DNA from: Actinomycetes bacterium
GTDB taxonomy: Bacteria; Actinomycetota; Acidimicrobiia; Acidimicrobiales; Palsa-688
DNA length: 10,042 nt
Assembly (NCBI GenBank): GCA_021827225.1
Contig: JAKAXG010000096.1
Span: 1-10,042, forward strand
Direction: 5' to 3'
The notes under the pieces are model-generated. The model ran no database searches, was not told where the DNA came from, and was given only the letters and a program-made list of their open reading frames with translations. Of this stretch, positions 5,390 through 10,042 are shown in pieces. The position numbers and the translations under genes were made by a program. Each line of letters starts with the position of its first letter. The stretch's first letter is position 1.

Positions 5390-6298
5390 GTGGACAAACC
5401 AGCGAAGTGCGTTTTCGACCCGATCATCGCCGGCGAGGCGCCCGCCCACCTGGTGCTCGCGGACGCCGACGTGGTGGCCTTTCTCGATATCCGGCCGCTG
5501 TTCCCGGGCCACACCCTGGTGGTGCCCCGCCGCCACTACGCCACCGTCGCCGACCTGCCCCCCGAGATGCCCGCCCGGATCTGGGCGGCGGGCGCCCGGG
5601 TGGCCGCCGCCCAACGGGCCGTGCTGGGGGCGGAGGGCACGTTCTTCGGTCTCAACGACGTGGTCAGCCAGAGCGTCCCCCACGTCCACCTCCACGTGGT
5701 GCCCCGCCGGCCCCGCGACGGGCTCAAGGGGTTCTTCTGGCCCCGGTCGCGCTACCCCGACGACGCCGCCGCGGCCCGCACGGCGGCGGCCCTGCGGGAG
5801 GCGCTGCAGCCGGCCGCCCCGCCGGCGGCCCCCGCCGGCCCCGCCACCGGGGTGCGGATCCGCCGGGCGGGGCGTCCCGACGCCGCCGCCCTGGCCGCCA
5901 TCCTGGCCGCCGGCTCGCTGCGGGCCGAGGAGGACCCGGCGGACGTGGCCGCCTACGAGGCGGCCCTCGACGACATCGCCTCGACGCCCGGAGCTGAGGT
6001 GCTGGTGGCGGAGGTCGACGGGTCCGTGGTGGGCATGTGCCAGCTGATCATGTTCCGCCACCTCCAGGAGCGGGGCGGGCTGTGCGCGGAGATCGAGTCC
6101 ATGCACGTGGCGGAGGCTCACCGGGGCCGGGGCGTCGGCGCCCGGCTGCTGGACGCGGCGGTGGACACGGCCCGCCAGGCGGGCTGCTACCGGGTGCAGC
6201 TCACCAGCAACAAGGCCCGGGCCGACGCCCACCGCTTCTACCTGCGCCACGGCTTCGAAGCCTCACACGAAGGCTTCAAGCTCTATCTCAGCCGATGA
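5390..6298 (+). CDS. HIT-family hydrolase fused to a GNAT acetyltransferase
   Basis: A 302-residue two-domain protein. Residues 7-138 are a HIT domain: CVFDPIIAGEAPAH (7-20), VVAFLDIRPLFPGHTLVVPR (28-47) and the histidine triad HVHLHVVPR (98-106; His98, His100, His102). HIT proteins hydrolyse nucleotide phosphoanhydrides or phosphoramidates. The usual N-terminal C-x-x-C zinc pair is reduced to one Cys (Cys7; Asp10 replaces the second). Residues 139-153 are an Ala/Pro linker. Residues 154-302 are a GNAT domain: VRIRRAGRPDAAAL (155-168), EIESMHVAEAHRGRGVG (234-250) with the acetyl-CoA loop R-x-x-G-x-G, and FYLRHGFE (283-290). Both active sites look intact. The start is GTG 5390. The frame is uninterrupted and the linker is natural, so a real fusion is more likely than a frameshift artefact. 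The substrate is unknown. It is divergent from DUF3151, and its end overlaps the tyrS end by 11 bp. Confidence 0.92.
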   Translation: MDKPAKCVFDPIIAGEAPAHLVLADADVVAFLDIRPLFPGHTLVVPRRHYATVADLPPEMPARIWAAGARVAAAQRAVLGAEGTFFGLNDVVSQSVPHVHLHVVPRRPRDGLKGFFWPRSRYPDDAAAARTAAALREALQPAAPPAAPAGPATGVRIRRAGRPDAAALAAILAAGSLRAEEDPADVAAYEAALDDIASTPGAEVLVAEVDGSVVGMCQLIMFRHLQERGGLCAEIESMHVAEAHRGRGVGARLLDAAVDTARQAGCYRVQLTSNKARADAHRFYLRHGFEASHEGFKLYLSR

Positions 6299-7562
6299 CC
6301 AGGACGTGCTGGTTGCTCTTGCCCCGGCGCAGCACGATCCACCGGCCGTGCAGGGCGTCGGCCGGCTCCAGCACCCGGTCCTCGGGCACCCGCCGGCCGT
6401 TCACGTACACCGATCCCTGCGACAGCAGCTGGGCGGCGTTGCGACCGGAGGTGGCCAGCCCGGAGCGCAGGAGGGCCTCCCTGACGGTCAGGCCGGCCTC
6501 CACCTCCGGGAGGGCCACCTCGGTGCTGGGGGCGTCGTCCAACGCGCTGGCCAGGGTGGCGGCGTCCAGGTCGGCGACGGCCTCGGTGAACAGCACGGCG
6601 GCGGCCTGCTGGGCCCGCTCCGCCTCGTCGCGACCGTGGACCATGGCGGTCATCTCCAGGGCCAGGGCCCGCTGGGCCTCCCGCCGCTCGGGCCGCTCGG
6701 CCAGCGCCGTCTCCAGCTCCTCGATCCGCTCCCGGTCCAGCATGGTGAACCGGCGCAGGTACCCGCCGGCGTCGGCGTCGCCGGTGCGCAGCCAGAACTG
6801 GTAGAAGGCGTAGGGCGATGTCCGCCCGGCGTCGAGCCACACCGCCCCGCTCTCGGTCTTGCCGAACTTGGTGCCGTCGGCCTTGGTCACCAGCGGGGAG
6901 GTCAGCCCGTAGGCGGTGGCGCCCCGCAGCCGGCGGATCAGGTCCACCCCCTCGGTGATGTTGCCCCACTGGTCGCTGCCCCCGAGCTGCAGCTCGCAGC
7001 CGTAACGGTCGTAGAGCTGAACGAAGTCCCAGGACTGGAGCAGCATGTAGCTGAACTCGGTGAACGACAGGCTCTGCTCCCGGCCCTCCAGGCGCGACCG
7101 GACCGAGTCCTTGCGGATCATCTCGTTCACACTGAAAAATTTCCCGACGTCGCGCAGGAACTCCAGCAACCGGGCCGGCGCCAGCCACTCGGAGTTGTCC
7201 ACCAGGATGGTGTCGCCCCCGCCGTCAACGCCGAGGATGGCCTCGACCTGGGCCCGGATCCCGGCCCGGTTGGCGTCGAGCTCCTCGGGGGTCAGCAGGT
7301 TGCGCTCCTCGCTCTTGCCGCTCGGGTCGCCGATCATCCCGGTGCCGCCGCCGACCAGGCCGATGGCCCGGTGGCCGGCGGCCCGCAGGCGGCGCAGGGT
7401 GCAGAGCTGCTGCAGGTGGCCGACATGGAGGCTCCCGGCCGACGGGTCGAAGCCGATGTAGGCGGTCATCCGGTCGGCGTCGAGCCGCTTGGCCAGGGTT
7501 TCCTCGTCGGTCAGCTGATGGACCAGCCCCCGCCAGCGCAGGTCCTCGAACAGTGAAGGCAC
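6288..7562 (-). CDS. tyrS: Tyrosyl-tRNA synthetase
   Basis: A class I aminoacyl-tRNA synthetase that charges tRNA-Tyr with tyrosine in the cytoplasm. It has 424 residues, normal for the bacterial enzyme. YIGFDPSAGSLHVGHL (35-50) contains the HIGH motif as HVGH (46-49). GGGTGMIGDPSGKSEER (71-87) is the family loop. FSYMLLQSWDF (170-180) and LQLGGSDQWGN (191-201) line the tyrosine pocket. GTKFGKTESG (230-239) is the KMSKS-type loop (KFGKT, 232-236). An S4 RNA-binding domain closes the protein (about 358-420; VREALLRSGLATSGRNAAQL). The start is GTG 7562, without an SD but 6 nt after CAGGCT. It lies 53 bp downstream of the diguanylate cyclase on the same strand, so co-transcription is possible. 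A short AT-rich codon run encodes G-K-F-F-S-V (7131-7146) in an otherwise GC-rich frame. Confidence 0.97.
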   Translation of the reverse strand: MPSLFEDLRWRGLVHQLTDEETLAKRLDADRMTAYIGFDPSAGSLHVGHLQQLCTLRRLRAAGHRAIGLVGGGTGMIGDPSGKSEERNLLTPEELDANRAGIRAQVEAILGVDGGGDTILVDNSEWLAPARLLEFLRDVGKFFSVNEMIRKDSVRSRLEGREQSLSFTEFSYMLLQSWDFVQLYDRYGCELQLGGSDQWGNITEGVDLIRRLRGATAYGLTSPLVTKADGTKFGKTESGAVWLDAGRTSPYAFYQFWLRTGDADAGGYLRRFTMLDRERIEELETALAERPERREAQRALALEMTAMVHGRDEAERAQQAAAVLFTEAVADLDAATLASALDDAPSTEVALPEVEAGLTVREALLRSGLATSGRNAAQLLSQGSVYVNGRRVPEDRVLEPADALHGRWIVLRRGKSNQHVLVIG

Positions 7563-7568
7563 CGGACC

Positions 7569-7574
7569 AGCCTG
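7569..7574 (-). promoter_or_regulatory. Candidate -10 of tyrS
   Basis: CAGGCT on the minus strand keeps the A2 and T6 of the -10 consensus and is followed by 6 nt and GTG 7562. The spacing matches the other leaderless-type starts here, but the hexamer itself is weak. No T-box-like leader fits in the 53-bp gap. Confidence 0.28.
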
Positions 7575-7586
7575 CCACGCGGCGGC

Positions 7587-7613
7587 GGCCCGGTCGGGGC
7601 GTATACCGGGGCC
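7587..7613 (-). terminator. Possible GC stem between the cyclase gene and tyrS
   Basis: GGCCCGG (7587-7593) and CCGGGGCC (7606-7613) pair with one bulged base around a 12-nt loop, starting 3 nt after the GGDEF gene stop. There is no T-tract. It could slow or end transcription before tyrS or be a chance stem in GC-rich DNA. The rest of 7563-7615 holds only the tyrS -10 candidate and a GTATAC sequence of unknown meaning. Confidence 0.22.
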
Positions 7614-7615
7614 GG

Positions 7616-9241
7616 TCAGACTCCGCAGCCGCCCAGGGCCCCCACGTTCGACGGCCGGCGGGCCGACACCGAGTACCGGTTGCGGCCGGACCGTTTCGAC
7701 TCGTAGAGGGCCTCGTCGGCGGCGGCCACCAGGGACAGCCCGCTGTCAGCGTTGAAGGGGATGGTCGCCAGCCCCGAGCTCAGGGTGACCCCCTGCAGCT
7801 CCGCCGGGCCCTTCATGGACGCGGTCACCCGCTCGATCACCCGGATGGCGTCGTGCTGGTCGCAGCGGGGCAGGATGAGGGCGAACTCCTCGCCGCCGTA
7901 GCGGGCCACCAGGTCCATCTCCCGCACCGCCCCGGCCAGGACCGAGCTGATGGCCCGCAGCACCTCGTCGCCGCCCAGATGGCCGCGGGTGTCGTTGATC
8001 CGCTTGAAGTGGTCCACGTCGAACACCACCAGGCTGAGCGGCTCGCGGGAGCGCTCCGACCGGCTGACCTCCCGGGCCAGGGCGGCGTCGAACTCCCGGC
8101 GGTTGGCCAGGCCGGTCAGGCCGTCCATGGCCGCCAGGCGCTCCCGCTCCGCCAGGAGGCGGGCGTTGCGCAGGGCGAGGGCGGCGTGGGTCGCGAACTG
8201 CACCAGCATGACCAGGGTGCGCCGGGGCAGCCTGGCGCTGACCGGGTTGCCGCCGTGCTCCAGGAGGACGACTCCCGAGTTGTCGCCGTCGACCTGCAGC
8301 GGCAGCACCACCACGTTGGTGGCCCCGGGCAGGAGGCCCGACGCCACCGGGTCCTCCTCGGGGTCGAGCCGGCGGAGGAGCAGAGGGCCCCGGTCCCGCC
8401 ACGCCGCCACCGCGGCCTGATCGGCCCGGGCCATGGGCGGCACCGGCACCCCGGACACCTCCGCCCCGGGCCCGGCCAGGGCCAGCCCCACGGGAGCGGT
8501 GCCCCGGACGTACCACAGGGCCCCCCGACGCAGAGGAAAGGCGGCGAGGAGGGTCTGGAGCAGGATGCCCAGGATCTCCTCCTCCTCGGTGATCCGTTCC
8601 AGGCTGGCCGCCATGTCGGCCAGGGCGGCCATCTCGGCCTTGCTGCGCCGCAGCTCGCGCTCGCTGACCGAGGAGAACCCGGCGGTGCAGGCGGCGACCA
8701 CCCAGAAGCCGATCACCGCCAGGGTGGTCTCGATGGCCGGCGGGGCGGCCACCTCCCGCACGCCCAGAAAGGCGCCGATGCGTCCCGACAGCGACAGGGT
8801 GGGGATGAACACGAACAGGAAGGTGTCCCACAGGGCGGTGCGCAGCCCGGCCCGCTCGCTACCGAGCAGGGTGACGGCGATTATCTGCACCGCGAAGAGG
8901 ACCACCAGGGGGCTTCTCGGCCCGCCCGAAGGCGTGGTGACGGCCGCCAGGTAGATGGCGTCGAGGGGGAGCACGGCCCGGTGCACCATCATCCGGCCCC
9001 GCAACTCGCTCCGGCGGTACCACTCGGCCGTCCCGGCGATGAGCAGGTAGCCGGCGCTCACAGGGCCGATCTGGCCGATGTTGACCACGACCTGATCGGG
9101 GGCGAACAGGGCGCCGAGAGCCACCAGCACCACGAACCCGATGCGGACGATGAGCAGCAGCCCGAGCCGTTCGTCCAGGCTGGTGAGCTCGTGGGAGGCC
9201 GGTCTGGCCCGCCAGGGGGCCGTCGACGCCGGCCGGTTCAC
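7616..9241 (-). CDS. Membrane GAF-GGDEF diguanylate cyclase
   Basis: A 541-residue inner-membrane signalling enzyme that should make cyclic di-GMP from two GTP. Residues about 25-190 hold roughly six hydrophobic segments (for example 27-48, 57-72, 110-127, 137-150 and 171-190), a membrane sensory region of no named type. Residues about 195-220 are a connecting helix. Residues about 210-362 look like a GAF domain (ALWYVRGTAPVGLALAG, then VVLPLQVDGDNSGVVLLEH). The GGDEF domain spans about 368-525: MDGLTGLANRREF (372-384), VVFDVDHFKRIND (405-417, metal ligand region with Asp408/Asp410), HLGGDEVL (421-428) and RYGGEEF (447-453, intact GGEEF). R440-E-M-D443, five residues before GGEEF, is the inhibitory I-site, so product feedback is expected. 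There is no EAL or HD-GYP domain. It starts at GTG 9241, overlapping the upstream gene by 4 nt (GTGA), so the two are probably coupled. Confidence 0.93.
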   Translation of the reverse strand: MNRPASTAPWRARPASHELTSLDERLGLLLIVRIGFVVLVALGALFAPDQVVVNIGQIGPVSAGYLLIAGTAEWYRRSELRGRMMVHRAVLPLDAIYLAAVTTPSGGPRSPLVVLFAVQIIAVTLLGSERAGLRTALWDTFLFVFIPTLSLSGRIGAFLGVREVAAPPAIETTLAVIGFWVVAACTAGFSSVSERELRRSKAEMAALADMAASLERITEEEEILGILLQTLLAAFPLRRGALWYVRGTAPVGLALAGPGAEVSGVPVPPMARADQAAVAAWRDRGPLLLRRLDPEEDPVASGLLPGATNVVVLPLQVDGDNSGVVLLEHGGNPVSARLPRRTLVMLVQFATHAALALRNARLLAERERLAAMDGLTGLANRREFDAALAREVSRSERSREPLSLVVFDVDHFKRINDTRGHLGGDEVLRAISSVLAGAVREMDLVARYGGEEFALILPRCDQHDAIRVIERVTASMKGPAELQGVTLSSGLATIPFNADSGLSLVAAADEALYESKRSGRNRYSVSARRPSNVGALGGCGV

Positions 9242-10042
9242 TGGAATCCGACCGTGTCGTCGGTGCCGTGTTCGGGCGCCGCGGCCACCTTCGGGTCACG
9301 CCGGTCGACCAGGGCCTGCACCAGGAGGAACACGCCGACGGCGACCAGCAGGCTGATGGGGATCTTCAGTTCGGTGGCGGCCTGCAGGGACAGGCCCTGC
9401 CAGGCGCCGCGGGCCAGGACCATCGGTTCGCCGAAGGCCCCGGGGAAGGTCTCTTCCGGCGCGGCCGGCTTGCTCACCGCCGGTCGGGAGGGCGGGGCCG
9501 CCCGGTGGGCGGGGGCGACCACGCTCGGCGCCGGCCGGTAGTCCACCACCGGCTCCACCACCGGAGCGGTACCGGGGATGGCGACCGCGACGACGGGCCG
9601 GAGCGGGGCGGCGCCGGCGGCCGCCGCCGGGGTGGAGAGCTTGGTCTTCGTGGTGGCCTTGGCCGTGCTGTTGGCCGTGGCCGGGGGGTTGGCCCTGGCC
9701 GTGCTGTTGGCTTTGGCCGGGCGGTTGGCCCGGGCCGGCTGGGCCAGCCTGATCGTGCCGTCGGCCTTGGCCGTGGTGTCGGACCTGGCGGCCTTCGGGG
9801 TCGTGGGCCCGGCCGGCTGCACCGTCACCGGCGTGAAGCTGGCCGCCGCCGAGTGCAGGCTGGTCGCCTGGCGGGAGCGGGCGTCACGGCGCAGCCGGGC
9901 CCGGTCGTTCTCGCCATTCCTCCACATCCCGGCCCGGTCGGCCCGGGCCGCCTCTGGGTGTCGCTGGTCCGAACGGGCCCATCCCGGGGGGACGTGGGCC
10001 TCGGTGACCGAGGCGGCGTGGGTCGCGGGGGCGACGGTGATG
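9238..10042 (-). CDS. Low-complexity protein with C-terminal membrane anchor (5' end outside window)
   Basis: A minus-strand frame ending at 9238 and open to the right window edge. ATG 9927 would give 229 residues, but 38 further sense codons precede it with no stop, so the gene probably starts outside the window. Numbering from 9927: residues 1-160 are Ala/Pro/Thr/Lys-rich and probably disordered, with two 12-residue repeats (67-90). There is a short FPGAFGEPMV segment (161-170), then an amphipathic stretch, one membrane helix (about 189-207, ISLLVAVGVFLLVQAL) and the tail VDRRDPKVAAAPEH...DDTVGFQ. The helix followed by V-D-R-R-D-P-K-x-A-x-A-P and a terminal Phe resembles C-terminal anchors I recall from actinobacterial surface proteins; this is unverified. 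The upstream part seems extracytoplasmic. It is translationally coupled to the GGDEF gene, which suggests a shared role at the membrane. No enzyme motif is seen. Confidence 0.72.
   Translation of the reverse strand, partial: ITVAPATHAASVTEAHVPPGWARSDQRHPEAARADRAGMWRNGENDRARLRRDARSRQATSLHSAAASFTPVTVQPAGPTTPKAARSDTTAKADGTIRLAQPARANRPAKANSTARANPPATANSTAKATTKTKLSTPAAAAGAAPLRPVVAVAIPGTAPVVEPVVDYRPAPSVVAPAHRAAPPSRPAVSKPAAPEETFPGAFGEPMVLARGAWQGLSLQAATELKIPISLLVAVGVFLLVQALVDRRDPKVAAAPEHGTDDTVGFQ
9658..9729 (-). repeat. Two tandem 36-bp repeats (12-residue protein repeats)
   Basis: Two in-frame units encode ANRPAKANSTAR and ANPPATANSTAK. At DNA level GGCCGTGCTGTTGGC occurs at 9661-9675 and again at 9697-9711, exactly 36 bp apart. 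They lie in the disordered part of the tail-anchored protein. Copy number may vary between strains by slippage, without frame change. Confidence 0.6.

Noticed and set aside
7131..7146. AT-rich codon run (GGGAAATTTTTCAGTG on the minus strand) in tyrS as a frameshift site
   Set aside because: The zero frame does not match an X-XXY-YYZ slippery heptamer and the frame continues with full S4 domain. It is only a local cluster of uncommon codons.
6306..7556. 416-codon plus-strand open frame opposite tyrS
   Set aside because: It exactly shadows tyrS, has low-complexity translation and no recognisable motif; tyrS has all its catalytic motifs on the other strand.
7553..9541. Long plus-strand open frame (662 codons) opposite the GGDEF and tail-anchored genes
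   Set aside because: Its translation is rich in Gly/Gln/His/Arg with no domain motif, and it runs antisense across two genes with clear domains. It is a typical antisense shadow in GC-rich DNA.
1..10042. Defence island, biosynthetic cluster, CRISPR, tRNA or mobile element
   Set aside because: No transposase, integrase, direct-repeat/spacer pattern, tRNA cloverleaf, toxin-antitoxin pair or biosynthetic enzyme set was seen; the genes are housekeeping or uncharacterised conserved types.

Overview
The window is a gene-dense, very GC-rich piece of chromosome with strong G/C preference at third codon positions. It looks like a high-GC Actinomycetota, possibly Acidimicrobiia or a close uncultured relative. 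Support: a DUF3151 protein (a family I know only from Actinobacteria), a TAP-like hydrolase lipoprotein at the left edge, frequent GTG starts, few clear Shine-Dalgarno sequences, and several genes whose start codon lies 6-7 nt after a NANNNT -10-like hexamer, as in leaderless actinobacterial transcripts. I see no tRNA, rRNA, CRISPR array, phage or transposon, and no gene-free gap above 300 bases.

Layout. At the left edge a lipoprotein (probable alpha/beta hydrolase, cut by the window) is divergent from a two-gene plus-strand unit: an M20 metallodipeptidase (348-1724) and a Cys-rich YkgJ-like protein (1721-2455), overlapping by 4 nt. Next come two small, divergent, uncharacterised genes: a 60-aa Cys2HisCys protein (2478-2660, minus) and a 72-aa or slightly longer protein (2771-2989, plus). 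Between them lie overlapping divergent promoters and a hairpin/T-tract element. RNase D (minus) follows, with no convincing ATG/GTG/TTG start near its expected N-terminus. Then come a flavin-reductase-like protein and DUF3151 (both minus). Divergent from DUF3151 across 29 bp is a HIT-GNAT fusion gene. It converges on, and overlaps by 11 bp, tyrosyl-tRNA synthetase (minus).

The right end is a minus-strand pair: a low-complexity, single-pass membrane protein with a distinctive C-terminal tail, open at the window edge, is coupled by a 4-nt overlap to a membrane GAF-GGDEF diguanylate cyclase; tyrS lies 53 bp downstream.

Most of the window is housekeeping or conserved actinobacterial genome. I find no evidence for a new multi-gene defence or mobile system. 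The points most worth checking are the HIT-GNAT fusion, the tail-anchored protein coupled to the GGDEF enzyme, the 2661-2770 regulatory region, the 18-bp near-palindrome in the 5361-5389 divergent promoter, and two genes whose reading frames suggest ATC (or CTG) initiation.
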